A stretch of DNA of 64,000 nt from Streptomyces sp. MNU76 (lineage in GTDB: Bacteria > Actinomycetota > Actinomycetes > Streptomycetales > Streptomycetaceae): NCBI RefSeq assembly GCF_020982545.1, contig NZ_JAJKLK010000026.1, positions 62,001-126,000 of the forward strand, in the 5' to 3' direction. How positions within the stretch are numbered: the first letter of the stretch is position 1; every line of letters begins with the position of its first letter. Shown here piece after piece: positions 1 through 8,675 of the stretch. The notes beneath the pieces were generated by a model. It was not told where the DNA came from. It did no database searches and saw only the letters and a list, made by a program, of their open reading frames with translations. The position numbers and the translations under genes are program-made.

Positions 1-1067
1 ATGTCGAACAACTCGTCCACCTGCAGCTCGGGCGTGCGCCCGTGCACACAGAGCGAGCCGTGACCGCCGCCGACGTAGGGCTCGTTCATCCAGGCCGTGC
101 GGTTCGGCGGCACCCCGTCGGCGAAGATCTTCACGCCGATGGCGTTCAGCCGCCGGGGGTCCGCCGACTCCGGGCGGTGGAGTTCGGCCAGTCCCTTGCG
201 GACGTCGTCGGCGGAGCCCCCCATGGGCGCGGGCAGCAGGAGGACGCTGACCCGGGCGTGCAGCGAGCCGGTCGCCGCCAGGTCCGCGTACGCTGTCCAG
301 TTGTCGGTGCTCAGCCCGCCGAACAGGGTCTCGGAGCCGCCGGGGCCGAGACCCGGCTCGGTGTAGCTGGTGATGCCCCGCGCGTGGAGCTCGGCGACGA
401 CACCCCGGATGGCCTGGCGGCGCCGAGCGATCGTGGGGGAGGGCAAGGCGGCCTGGAGGAGGGCGCCGGCCGCCTCGCGCAGGATGCCCGTGGGCCGGCC
501 GTCGGGGGCGCGGTCGATGACACCGCCGTCGGGCGCCCCGGTGCTCGCGTCGATCCCGCAGCGGCGCAGAGCCTCGCTGTTGGCCCACACCATGTGCTGG
601 GAGAAGTCGGTCAGACAGACGGGGTGGCCGGGCGCCACCGCGTCCAGGTCCCTCCGGTGCGGCAGACGGCCCGGCTCGGCGAGGCACTCGGCGAGATAGC
701 CGGGGTCCCAGCCCAGGCCGACGATCCACTCGCCGGGCTCGGCCGCCCGCACCGCCGCGCCCACGACCTGCGCGACGTCGGCGATCGACCCCACCGCCGG
801 GTGGCCCACGTCCAGGGCGAACGGCGGCCTCGACAACCCGTACGCGGCGCCGTGCAGATGGGAGTCGTTGATGCCCGGCAGCACGGTGCGTCCGGCCAGC
901 TCGACGATCCGCGTCGTCGGCCCGGCCAGGGCGCGCATCTCGGCGTCCGTGCCGACGGCCACGATCTCCCGGCCGCGTACGGCCACCCCCTCGGCGACCG
1001 AGAAGGCGGCGTCGACGGTGATGACCTGACCGCCGGTCAGGACGAGGGTGGGGGAAGTGTCGCTCAC
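1..1067 (-). CDS. Amidohydrolase, YtcJ-like (3' end outside window)
   Basis: Metal-dependent amidohydrolase of the YtcJ/COG1574 type; the substrate is unknown. The GTG start at 1067 has a GAGG ribosome site about 5 bases upstream. The N-terminus reads TLVLTGGQVITVDAAFSVAE, the usual beta-sandwich of imidazolonepropionase-like enzymes. The metal-site motif PGINDSHLHG follows near residue 50, with WIVGLGWDPGYL further on. The reading frame stays open to base 1, so about 355 residues are visible and perhaps 150-200 are missing. It lies 71 bases downstream of the ABC permease on the same strand, so it is probably the last gene of the importer operon and acts on the imported compound. The family call is confident; the substrate link is inference. 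Confidence 0.9.
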   Translation of the reverse strand, partial: MSDTSPTLVLTGGQVITVDAAFSVAEGVAVRGREIVAVGTDAEMRALAGPTTRIVELAGRTVLPGINDSHLHGAAYGLSRPPFALDVGHPAVGSIADVAQVVGAAVRAAEPGEWIVGLGWDPGYLAECLAEPGRLPHRRDLDAVAPGHPVCLTDFSQHMVWANSEALRRCGIDASTGAPDGGVIDRAPDGRPTGILREAAGALLQAALPSPTIARRRQAIRGVVAELHARGITSYTEPGLGPGGSETLFGGLSTDNWTAYADLAATGSLHARVSVLLLPAPMGGSADDVRKGLAELHRPESADPRRLNAIGVKIFADGVPPNRTAWMNEPYVGGGHGSLCVHGRTPELQVDELFD

Positions 1068-1138
1068 GAGGACCTCGCTGGAGTGTCGGAGGAGGGGAAC
1101 GCGGGAGGGGGAGTACGGGAAGGTTCGGGGAAGCCGGG

Positions 1139-2131
1139 TCACCGGGTGGTACGCGGGCCGAAGTACGCGAGCGCGGCGCCCGCCACCAGGGCCACGCCCT
1201 GCGCCATCTGCTGCCAGAACGTCGGCACGCTCAGCAGTGTCAGCCCGTTCTGCAGGCAGCCCAGGAACAGCACGCCGAGCAGCACCCCGAGAACCGAACC
1301 GGAACCGCCGCTCAGGGCGACCCCGCCCAGCAGCACGGCCGTGAGCACGGTCAGTTCGAAGCCCGCGCCCGAAGTGCCCGCGACCGCGCTGTCCAGCACC
1401 GACGCCTTGATCGCCCCGGCCAGCGCGGCGGCCGTACCGGTGACCACGAACAGCGCGAAGGGCGTACGGCGGACATCGATGCCCGAGAGGTAGGCGGCCT
1501 CCCGGTTGACCCCGATCGCGAACACATGGCGTCCGGTGGGCGTGTACGCCACGAACAGCGCCCCGGCCACGAGCACGACGGCGGCGATGACGACGGGGGC
1601 CGCGATCCCGGCGAGCCGTGCCCCGCCCAGCCAGGCGAAGCCGTCGCCGAAACCGCTCAGCGGCAGCGGGAAGAGCTGTTGCGCCAGGCCGCGCACGGCC
1701 GCCAGCATGCCCAGCGTCACGATGAACGGCGACAGCCCCAGGTAGCAGCAGAGCACTCCGTTCACGGCGCCGACCGCCGCGCCGGCGGCCAGGGCCCCGA
1801 GGACGGCGACCACGGGGGACTGGGCCTGCTCACCGGCGAGCCAGCCCGCCGTCAGCGCGCCCAGCGCCAGCGTCGAGCCCACCGACAGATCCAGGTAGCC
1901 GCTGATGACCAGCAGCGCCAGGGGCACGGCGACGATCGCGAGGGCCGCCGCGTCGGTGGCGATCCCGCGCAGGTTCCCCGGGTCGAGGAAGCTGCCCGTG
2001 GACAGCTGGAACACCAGCACCAGCAGGGTGAGGACGACGATCAGAGGATGGCGCCGCAGCGTCGAGAGCCCGTGCGCGGCCAGTGCGCGCGGGCCGGGCA
2101 CGACGCGCTCGGCGGCGGTCACGGTGGTCAT
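1139..2131 (-). CDS. Sugar-type ABC transporter permease (RbsC/BPD_transp_2 family)
   Basis: Inner-membrane permease of 330 residues, the normal length for RbsC/XylH-type proteins. It is strongly hydrophobic throughout. The conserved family stretch ISGYLDLSVGSTLALGALTA lies near residues 77-97, and LGGVALSGGSGSVLGVLLGV lies near the C-terminus. The ATG start at 2131 follows AAGGAG at about 5 bases. In the intact arrangement it would pair with the RbsA-like ATPase just upstream and the binding protein at 4103-5140. The stop of one frame of the ATPase region (2128) overlaps this start, which suggests translational coupling. The ligand cannot be read from the sequence. Confidence 0.92.
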   Translation of the reverse strand: MTTVTAAERVVPGPRALAAHGLSTLRRHPLIVVLTLLVLVFQLSTGSFLDPGNLRGIATDAAALAIVAVPLALLVISGYLDLSVGSTLALGALTAGWLAGEQAQSPVVAVLGALAAGAAVGAVNGVLCCYLGLSPFIVTLGMLAAVRGLAQQLFPLPLSGFGDGFAWLGGARLAGIAAPVVIAAVVLVAGALFVAYTPTGRHVFAIGVNREAAYLSGIDVRRTPFALFVVTGTAAALAGAIKASVLDSAVAGTSGAGFELTVLTAVLLGGVALSGGSGSVLGVLLGVLFLGCLQNGLTLLSVPTFWQQMAQGVALVAGAALAYFGPRTTR

Positions 2132-2906
2132 GCTGCTCCTTCGTGGGAGGGACGGGCGGGGTGGTGGGAGGGTCGTCCGAGGGGTGGCGCGACTGTCGGG
2201 GCGCGGGTCCCGCGTCGTGGACGGCCGCCAGCAGGGACGCCTCGGTGAGGTCCGGGCCGGAGAGTTCGGCGACGATCCGGCCCCGGTCGACGACCAGACA
2301 GCGGTGGGCGAGTCGGGCCGCCTCCTCCGGGTCGCTTGAGGCGAACAGCACCGCCGTGCCGCGCTGTGCCGCGAGCGTGGAGACGACGTCGTAGATCTCC
2401 TGACGGGCGCCGACGTCGACGCCCTGGGTCGGCTCGTCGAGCAGCAGCACGTCGACGGACCTGGCCTCGTTGATCCAGCGGCCGAGCAGCAGCTTCTGCT
2501 GGTTGCCGCCGGAGAACGCGGAGGCGGGCAGCCCCGGCCGCGCGGGGCGCAGCCCGACCGCCTCGGCGAGCGCGCGGAACACCCGCCGCTCCGCGCCGAG
2601 GGCCCGCACCCCGCGCCGGGCGAGCGTCCGCACGCTCGGCAGCAGCACGTTGTCCTGCGCGCTCAGCCCCGCGAACAGGCCCTGCGCGCGCCGGTCCGCC
2701 GGCACCAGCGCGATCCCGGCGGCGAGCGCGTCGGCGGGCCGGGCGGGGGAGAGGGCACGCCCACCGACATGGACCACGCCGCCCTCGGCCCGCCGTCTGC
2801 CGAACAACGTCTCCAGGACCCGTGTACGCCCTGACCCGATCAGCCCGTACAGCCCCACGATCTCGCCCTCCCCGACGGTGAGATCGACCGGTGAACCCGG
2901 CCCCAC
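2128..2906 (-). pseudogene. C-terminal half of RbsA-like ABC ATPase, frame-shifted from its N-terminal half
   Basis: This stretch encodes the second nucleotide-binding domain of an RbsA-type double ATPase. It begins PVDLTVGEGEIVGLYGLIGS with the degenerate Walker A GLIGSGRT. It also has the signature FSGGNQQKLLLGRW and the Walker B DVLLLDEPTQGVDVGAR. It is in a different frame from the first domain (2840-4096). A short junction, LRGLRGAGFTG at about 2890-2940, is in a third frame, so at least two indels separate the halves. The frame also fails to stop before the permease: read literally it continues to 1830, while another frame stops at 2128 next to the permease start. It is either a decayed gene or carries several sequence errors. 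Confidence 0.75.
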
Positions 2907-4096
2907 GCAGGCCGCGCAGCGAGACGGGCGGGGCGGGGGCTGCCGGGGAGGAGGGGCCGGATCCGCAGTGGTTCCGGGGTTCTGCGCGTTGGACCGTCCG
3001 TGCCGGGTGGCGGGCCACCGAGATGCCGGGGGCGGTGGTCCGCTGTCGACGGGGAGCGGCCACCGTGGTACCCGGGACCGGTGGGGGCCGGTTCGTCGGG
3101 CCGGACGCCGTCCGAGGTCGGGACCGCGTCGCCGCTCGCTTCGGTCGAAACCGTCGCCCCGGTGGTGGCGTCGCGGCGAACGGGCTTCGCCGTGCCGACC
3201 ACACCGGGCCCGGTCCCGGTGGTCGCCGGCGGTCCGCCTTCCCGGGCTCCCGCGATCGCCCGTACCAGGTCGTGGCGGTGGTGGACGCCGGTCGCCGTGT
3301 GGGTGACGCGGCCGTCGCGGAGGACGGTCACCGCGTCCGCGAGGCGTTCGACCTCGGCCAGGAGGTGGGTGACGTAGACGATCGCCAGGCCCTGGGTGCG
3401 CAGGTCCTCCACGCGGCCGGCCAGGGCCTCGCTCTCGGTCCCGGAGAGCGCCGCCGTGGGCTCGTCCAGGACCAGCACCGAGGCGCTGCGGCTGAGAGCC
3501 TTGGCGATCTCGACCAACTGCTTCTGGCCCATGGGCAGTTCACCCACCCGGTCGCGCGGCGAGCAGCTCGCGGCAACGCGGCCCAGGAGTTCGGCGGCCA
3601 CCTTCTCCTGGGCCCTGCGGTCCACCCGCCCGTAACGGGTCCACTCCTGGCCGAGGAAGATGTTCTCGGCCACGGTCAGGGAGTCCACGACGCTGAGCGT
3701 CTGGAAGATGATCGCCACCCCCGCCGCGATCGACTCGCGCGGACTGAGCCGGGCGTACGCCACCCCACCCACCTCGATCGTCCCGCTGTCCGGCGGGAAC
3801 GCTCCGCCCAGACACTTGATCAGCGTGGACTTCCCGGCGCCGTTGTGCCCGAGCAGGGCGTGCACCTGACCGGCGGGCACGGTGAGGTCCACCCCGTCCA
3901 GCGCCCGCACCCCGCCGAAGGACTTGCCGAGGGAGGAGATCCGCAGGTTGGGAGGGTTCACCGCCCCGGGGCCGCCGGGTGCACCGGGTCTGCCCGGTCC
4001 GCCCGGTCGGCTCGGTCCGCTCGGTCCGCCGAGGCCGCCGGAGCCCCCGGGCGCCCCGGCCGTCGTGCCCTTCGTGTCGCTCATGTCGGCCATCAC
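2840..4096 (-). CDS. N-terminal half of sugar ABC transporter ATPase (RbsA-like), truncated by frameshift
   Basis: First ATP-binding domain of a ribose/galactose-type importer ATPase. A Gly/Pro-rich N-terminal tail (about 45 residues) precedes LGKSFGGVRALDGVDLTV, Walker A LLGHNGAGKSTLIKCLGG, the signature region GELPMGQKQLVEIAKALSRS and Walker B VLVLDEPTAALS. Family members run about 500 residues with two such domains. Here the frame leaves the family after roughly residue 270 and stops at 2840, with the second domain in another frame (2128-2906). Starts at GTG 4096 and ATG 4093 are both possible, with AGGG 8 bases before the ATG. It begins 7 bases after the binding-protein stop, in one operon. 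Whether the half protein is made or the break is a sequence error is open. Confidence 0.8.
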   Translation of the reverse strand: MMADMSDTKGTTAGAPGGSGGLGGPSGPSRPGGPGRPGAPGGPGAVNPPNLRISSLGKSFGGVRALDGVDLTVPAGQVHALLGHNGAGKSTLIKCLGGAFPPDSGTIEVGGVAYARLSPRESIAAGVAIIFQTLSVVDSLTVAENIFLGQEWTRYGRVDRRAQEKVAAELLGRVAASCSPRDRVGELPMGQKQLVEIAKALSRSASVLVLDEPTAALSGTESEALAGRVEDLRTQGLAIVYVTHLLAEVERLADAVTVLRDGRVTHTATGVHHRHDLVRAIAGAREGGPPATTGTGPGVVGTAKPVRRDATTGATVSTEASGDAVPTSDGVRPDEPAPTGPGYHGGRSPSTADHRPRHLGGPPPGTDGPTRRTPEPLRIRPLLPGSPRPARLAARPAWGRVHRSISPSGRARSWGCTG

Positions 4097-4102
4097 GCGG
4101 CC

Positions 4103-5140
4103 CTACCCGTTCTGGGCGAGCAGCGCGTCGATCTGAGCCGTGTCCCCGCTCCGGATCAGCTTCACCGGCACCTGGACACTCGCGTCGGCCTTCCCGGCGG
4201 CGACCGCGAGCGGCACGTCGACGATGGCGTCGGCGATGTCCTGCGGGGCGAGCGCGGAGGAGGCCCGGTAGAACGTGCCCTGCTTGATGGCGAGCAGCGA
4301 GGGCGCCGAGCCGTCCTGCCCGCCCACGAAGGTCTTCCTGTCGTCCTTCTTCCGCCCGGCCTGCTGCAGCGCCTTGTACCCGCCGTACGCCGCCGCGTCC
4401 GTGATCCCGAGGACGATGTTGAGGTCGGGGTGCTTGGCGAGCAGCGCGTTGGTCTTCGACAGCCCTGTGTCCGGGTCGATGGCCTGCTCCTGAGCCACCA
4501 CGTCGACACCGGGCGCGAGCTTGGTGAAGGCGTCGACCATGCCCTTCGTGCGCTCCCGGCCCAGTTCGATGGTGTTGTCGACCAGGAACGCGATCTTCCC
4601 CTTGCCGTTCAGCTTCTCGTCGGCCCACTTCGCCGCCGCCTCGCCCAGCAGCGTGCCGCTCTCGCGGAAGCTGAACCGGATGTCGGCACTCTGGTTCTCC
4701 AGCGTGCCGCCATAGGTCACCCAGATCAGCCCCGCGTCGAGGGCGGACTTCGCTATCGACTCGGCGGCCTCGAAGACCATCGGGAACGACACGATCGCGG
4801 GCGTCTTCCGGGTGACCCAGGTGGTGAGATTACTGGCCTGCGTGTCGGGGTTGCTCGCGTCGCTCGTCGTCAGCAGTTCGACGTCGTGCTTCTTCGCGGC
4901 GGCCGTCGAGAGCTTCACCAGGGTGGTGTAGAGCGGGAGTTGGGTGAAGGGGTAGTCGAGGCCGATCTGCGTGAGCGTGCGAGCGGAGGGGGACGCGTCC
5001 GCCGCCTTCGCCGAATCGGAGCCGCTCTCCGGGGCGCTGCAGCCCGTGGCGACCAGCCCGGTCGCGGTGAGCGTGCCGGCCGACCACGCGAGGAACTGCC
5101 TGCGCGAGGCCGGGGGGACGGGAAGGGGGCGTCTGGTCAT
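4103..5140 (-). CDS. Sugar ABC transporter substrate-binding lipoprotein (periplasmic-binding type 4)
   Basis: Extracellular ligand-binding component of 345 residues, first gene of the importer operon. The ATG at 5140 has GGAG 8 bases upstream. The leader carries a twin-arginine motif SRRQFLAW followed by a hydrophobic stretch and the lipobox VATGC, so it is a predicted Tat-exported lipoprotein. The mature part resembles RbsB-like binding proteins (SFPMVFEAAESIAKSALDAG, VVAQEQAIDPDTGLSKTNALL, GITDAAAYGGYKALQQ, FVGGQDGSAPSLLAI). The ATPase, permease and amidohydrolase follow on the same strand. Ligand unknown. Confidence 0.92.
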   Translation of the reverse strand: MTRRPLPVPPASRRQFLAWSAGTLTATGLVATGCSAPESGSDSAKAADASPSARTLTQIGLDYPFTQLPLYTTLVKLSTAAAKKHDVELLTTSDASNPDTQASNLTTWVTRKTPAIVSFPMVFEAAESIAKSALDAGLIWVTYGGTLENQSADIRFSFRESGTLLGEAAAKWADEKLNGKGKIAFLVDNTIELGRERTKGMVDAFTKLAPGVDVVAQEQAIDPDTGLSKTNALLAKHPDLNIVLGITDAAAYGGYKALQQAGRKKDDRKTFVGGQDGSAPSLLAIKQGTFYRASSALAPQDIADAIVDVPLAVAAGKADASVQVPVKLIRSGDTAQIDALLAQNG

Positions 5141-5270
5141 GGCGGGGATCTCCAAGGGGAACGGGGCCCGTCGGCGACGGGCGTCCTGCCGTGCCGAACA
5201 GGAAAGACCCCACGGCCCCGCCCCACCATCCGTACAAATACCGACTGCGGACGCCGACGGGGCCGTGTGT

Positions 5271-5475
5271 GTCCGGTGGGTGGCCGCGCACGGCCGGGCC
5301 GGGAGGGCCGGTCGAAGAGGCCGGGCGGGAGCGCACACGTCCGGTGGGAAATGGGGGTGGAGCACGGGTGCGTGCGGCGGGGTGCGATGGCAGCGGACCA
5401 CATGGGTCCGGTGGGCGGACATCGGCGAGTGGGTGCGTCGGCGCGCGCCGGGCTGCACCGCACACGTCCGGTCGG
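5271..5475. repeat. Four spaced copies of GTCCGGTGGG between divergent operons
   Basis: The 540-base gap between the binding protein (starts 5140) and the LuxR gene (starts 5681) holds no gene. It contains four near-identical decamers at 5271-5280, 5339-5348, 5406-5415 and 5466-5475; the last reads GTCCGGTCGG. They are preceded by GTGT, ACAC, ATGG and ACAC, at start-to-start spacings of 68, 67 and 60 bases. Regular spacing in a divergent promoter region suggests binding sites for a regulator, possibly the neighbouring LuxR protein. No family is recognised. Confidence 0.45.
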
Positions 5476-5680
5476 AGCGGTGCCCGCCTTTTCAGGGGCG
5501 CAGGGGCGCGGTGTCCGCTGGCGGCGCGGACACCGCCGGTGGCATGTGCCGCCGCGCGCACGTCGGCGGATGGGCGGGCGCGTCGCGGATCGGGGAATGC
5601 CTTGTCCGTCGGATCCCGACCGCTTATCGTTAGGCCCCAAAAGACCTGCACCGGTCTCGGGGCGGACCCGGGAGGCCCGC

Positions 5681-6709
5681 ATGCTCACCCACCACCAGTT
5701 CGCCGCCGCCGCCCGCATCGGCATGCTCACCCGCGAACGCGACACCGCCACCGCCTGCGCCGAGGCCCTCCACGAACTCGGCCGCGCCCTTCCCCTGGAC
5801 GCCGCCACCCTCCTGGAGATCGACCCCGTCACCGGCGCCCACGTCCAGGTCGCGGGCGTCGGCTACGACGCCGACGTCTCCGCCGCGCTGGCCGCCGAGT
5901 TCGTCTCGACCCCGTGGTACGCCAACGTCCTGCGCAGCGAGATCCCGCCCTCCATCTGCGCGGACGTCGAGGACCCGGGCCAGCGTTACCGCGACGGCTG
6001 GTTCTACGCCGAGCGGATGCGTCCGGCGGGCGTCCGCGACGCGGTCACGGGCGCCCTGCGCCACCACGGGCGGCTCGTGGGCCTGATTACCCTCTCCACC
6101 GCGACCCCCGACGCCTACGACACGGCGACCCGCCGTCTGCTGGCGTCCCTGCTGCCCGCCCTGGGCGTCCTCGCCGACCCCACCGCGCACGTGGGCGAGA
6201 GCCTCGACCTCCCGGCGGACGGCGGCGCCGGCCTCGTCGTCGCCGACGACACCCTCGAACTCCCGGGCCGGGACCCCGCCGTGGTCCTCCGGGACGCCGA
6301 GTTCCGCCGCCTCGTGGGCGCCTTCGCCGACTCCCACGGCACCCGGCTGCGGCTGCTGTGGCCGGTGGGGGCCGACTGGTACCGGGTCACCCTGCGCCGC
6401 CACACCCTCGGCGCGGCCGTCGTACGCCGCGCGGTCCTCGTCCACGAGACGCCCACCCCGCTGCCGTACGGGCTCAGCCCGCGGGAACTGGAGGTGCTCA
6501 CCCGGGCGGCCACCGGCCGGACGAACCAGGCCATCGCCAAGGCGCTGTTCCTCTCCCCGCGCACCGTGCACACCCACGTCGAGCATCTGCTGCGCAAGAC
6601 CGGCGCCGCCTCCCGCGCCGAGGCCACCGCCCTCGCCGTACGGGACGGACTGCTCCGGCCGACCGCCGAGGACGTCGAACGCTTCGTCGAGAGATCGCCC
6701 GGCGGATGA
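5681..6709 (+). CDS. GAF-domain LuxR-family transcriptional regulator
   Basis: Cytoplasmic DNA-binding regulator of 342 residues. The ATG at 5681 has GGAGG 5 bases upstream. Residues about 10-180 look like a GAF-type sensor domain (LLEIDPVTGAHVQVAGVGYD, GALRHHGRLVGLITLSTATP). The C-terminal LuxR helix-turn-helix is unmistakable: GLSPRELEVLTRAATGRTNQ, then IAKALFLSPRTVHTHVEHLL and RKTGAASRAEATALAV. It is divergent from the ABC importer operon and followed after 23 bases by the flavoprotein gene. It may control either or itself; the effector is unknown. Confidence 0.9.
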   Translation: MLTHHQFAAAARIGMLTRERDTATACAEALHELGRALPLDAATLLEIDPVTGAHVQVAGVGYDADVSAALAAEFVSTPWYANVLRSEIPPSICADVEDPGQRYRDGWFYAERMRPAGVRDAVTGALRHHGRLVGLITLSTATPDAYDTATRRLLASLLPALGVLADPTAHVGESLDLPADGGAGLVVADDTLELPGRDPAVVLRDAEFRRLVGAFADSHGTRLRLLWPVGADWYRVTLRRHTLGAAVVRRAVLVHETPTPLPYGLSPRELEVLTRAATGRTNQAIAKALFLSPRTVHTHVEHLLRKTGAASRAEATALAVRDGLLRPTAEDVERFVERSPGG

Positions 6710-6732
6710 GGCGGGTTCAGTAGGGTCGACAG

Positions 6733-7338
6733 GTGACTGCGACTGCGAACACCGCCGGAGACCGGTCGGGACGAGGCGGGCCCGGCCGGGGCGACAGGCC
6801 CTTCCTCTACGTCGTCGTCTGCGCGGCCGGCGTCGCCGCCGGGGTCAGCAAGCTCGTCACCGCCGCCCAGGAGCGCGACTGGGAGGTCGGGGTCATCGCG
6901 ACGCCCGTCGCCATGGGCGGTTTCTTCGACCCGGCCGCCGTCGAGGCACAGACCGGGCGCCCGATCCGTTCCGCCTGGCGGCGACCGGGCGACGCGCGCC
7001 CCTTCCCGCCGCCGGACGCCGTGGTGGTCGCGCCCGCCACCTTCAACACCGTCAACAAGTGGGCCGCCGGACTGGCCGACACCCTCGCGGTCGGCACCCT
7101 GTGCGAGGCCTGCGGCCTGGGCGTCCCGATCGCCGTGCTGCCCTGCGTCGCCGACGCCCTCGCCGCCCACCCCGCGTACCGCGCGAGTGTGGAACGCCTG
7201 CGCGGCATGGGCGTCAGGTTCGGCGCCCCGTACGCCGGTGAGGCCGAGGGGGAGGACGGCGGACGCGCCGAGTTCCTGTGGGAACGTGCACTGGATTTGC
7301 TGGAGGCGGACGACGAGGGAGCGGCCCTCACACGCTGA
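6733..7338 (+). CDS. Flavoprotein-family protein (phosphopantothenoylcysteine decarboxylase fold)
   Basis: A 201-residue flavoprotein-domain protein, GTG start. The FMN-binding fold signature is visible: FLYVVVCAAGVAAGVSKLVT near the N-terminus, then VGVIATPVA, and VVVAPATFNTVNKWAAGLAD, which matches the PATxNTxNK loop of the decarboxylase superfamily. It lacks the C-terminal CoaB ligase part, so it is not the bifunctional CoaBC enzyme. It is probably co-transcribed with the LuxR regulator 23 bases upstream. Its 3' end overlaps the stop of a decayed hydrolase on the other strand by 11 bases. Substrate unknown. Confidence 0.88.
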   Translation: MTATANTAGDRSGRGGPGRGDRPFLYVVVCAAGVAAGVSKLVTAAQERDWEVGVIATPVAMGGFFDPAAVEAQTGRPIRSAWRRPGDARPFPPPDAVVVAPATFNTVNKWAAGLADTLAVGTLCEACGLGVPIAVLPCVADALAAHPAYRASVERLRGMGVRFGAPYAGEAEGEDGGRAEFLWERALDLLEADDEGAALTR

Positions 7339-7600
7339 GCTCCGTCGCCGCCCCCATCGGCAGCCACCGGAACACGTCCCGCACCTCGACGGGGCCCCGG
7401 CCGACGTCCGCTCGGCCGCCACGCGGGCTACCCGGAAGTGACTCCACCCTGCGTAGTGCACCGGCACGACGGTACGGGCACGCAGCAGCCGGCAGACGTC
7501 GACGGCCCCGAGACCACCCGGCAGCCGCGCTGCCGCCGCGTCCGGCAGCACGGGACTGGCCCCGCCCCCGGAGGCCGTCGGGCGTCTGGCCGACCCGGGG
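7328..7600 (-). pseudogene. Remnant of MBL-fold metallo-hydrolase (C-terminus)
   Basis: Only the tail of a UlaG-like metallo-beta-lactamase-fold protein survives. One minus-strand frame reads CRLLRARTVVPVHYAGWSHF (about 7440-7510), matching the common VVPVHxEGWxHF motif. The expected C-terminal end DVFRWLPMGAATELSV is in a different frame and stops at 7328. There is no recognisable N-terminal HxHxDH metal site anywhere nearby. It lies back to back with a decayed response-regulator tail, so this interval looks like a deletion scar. Confidence 0.6.
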
Positions 7601-7801
7601 CCCGCCGTGAGCGACCGGGAGATCGAGGTCGTACGGCCGCTCGCGCTCGGCCACAGCAACCGCTCCATCGCTGCCCGTCCCTTCCTCACCGAGGCCACCG
7701 TCAAGACCCATCCGGTCCGCGTCCACCGCAAGCTCGGCACCGAGAACGGGGCGAGCACGGTCTCCGAGGCGGTCGGGCGCGGACTGCTCAGACTGTGCTG
7801 A
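7560..7801 (+). pseudogene. Remnant of NarL/LuxR-type response regulator (DNA-binding tail)
   Basis: The plus strand reads PEAVGRLADPGPAVSDREIE, then VVRPLALGHSNRSIAARPFL, TEATVKTHPVRVHRKLGTEN and GASTVSEAVGRGLL. This is a near-complete LuxR helix-turn-helix with substitutions at usually conserved sites (for example LLALGHSN to PLALGHSN and KTHLVRV to KTHPVRV). No receiver domain precedes it in any frame. A GTG at 7607 could start a 64-residue peptide, but the missing domain and substitutions fit a decayed gene better. Confidence 0.6.
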
Positions 7802-7816
7802 GACCCCCGGCCCCGG

Positions 7817-8611
7817 TCAGTGGGCTCCCACCGGTTCGAACTCCGTGCCGCACGGGCCCGCTCCCTCGCTCTCCGCGAGGGCCACGGGGGCGCCGCTCAT
7901 CGTCAGCGTCTCGTAGTAGCGGCCGATGCGTTCGGCGGAGCGGCCCACGTAGTGGCCGATGAAGGAACGGCGGAAGCGATCGGCGGTGTGGTTGGGCTGG
8001 GAGCCGTGGACCAGGCTGCCGTTGAAGAAGAGGACGTCACCCGGGGACATGTCGACGGGCACGGGGGTCAGACCGGGCGGCGGCGCGACGTACTCGCGGG
8101 CGAAGGACACCTCCGCGTCCGCCACCTCCGGACAGAACAGATCCATGCGGTGCGTCCCCGGCACCACCTCCAGACCACCGTTGTCCCGGTCGATCACGTC
8201 GCAGGCGATCCACGCGGCCACACAGGTCCCCGGTTCGACCCGCAGATAGAAGTTGTCCTGGTGCAGCGCCTGCCCCCGGGCCCCCGGCGGCTTGAAGTAG
8301 AACATGCTCTGCGCGGCCAGCACCTCCTCGCCGAGCAGCCCCTCCAGGATCTCCCGCAGCCGGGTGTCGAGGAGAACCCGCAGCGACATGTCGTCGATGC
8401 GGTGCGGATGCATCACCCGGGGGTAGACATGCAGGGGGTCCGCCGGCCCGTCCGCCGGGACCGGGCGCGGTTGGAAGTGACCCGGGACGGGGCCGCCGGC
8501 CTGCAGCGCCGCGAACCGGTCGCACAGCTGCTCGATCTCGGTCGGCGAGAACAGCCCTCGCACCACCACATAGCCGTTCTCCTCGAACTCCGTGTTGTCC
8601 GTGACTGTCAT
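7817..8611 (-). CDS. Phytanoyl-CoA dioxygenase (PhyH) family oxygenase
   Basis: Probable Fe(II)/2-oxoglutarate-dependent oxygenase of 264 residues. The iron-binding facial triad is visible: H117 and D119 in ALHQDNFYLRVEPG, and H202 in FFNGSLVHGSQPN. An arginine for 2-oxoglutarate is likely in the RFRRSFIGHYV segment that follows. The ATG at 8611 is chosen because AAGGGG sits 10 bases upstream; a GTG at 8620 would abut that site. It is divergent from the AraC regulator at 8676, separated by 64 bases, which probably controls it. The substrate is not evident. Confidence 0.9.
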   Translation of the reverse strand: MTVTDNTEFEENGYVVVRGLFSPTEIEQLCDRFAALQAGGPVPGHFQPRPVPADGPADPLHVYPRVMHPHRIDDMSLRVLLDTRLREILEGLLGEEVLAAQSMFYFKPPGARGQALHQDNFYLRVEPGTCVAAWIACDVIDRDNGGLEVVPGTHRMDLFCPEVADAEVSFAREYVAPPPGLTPVPVDMSPGDVLFFNGSLVHGSQPNHTADRFRRSFIGHYVGRSAERIGRYYETLTMSGAPVALAESEGAGPCGTEFEPVGAH

Positions 8612-8675
8612 CCGTGGCACCCCTTCTCGGCGTCGTCCGTGTACTCCAAGCTAGGCACGAGCGCTCTTCCGGAGG

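Noticed and set aside
2891..5640. Very long plus-strand open frame upstream of the LuxR gene
   Set aside because: It is antisense to clearly conserved ABC transporter genes, and its translation is Arg/Gly/Pro-rich without domains; only the part from 5681 is a gene.
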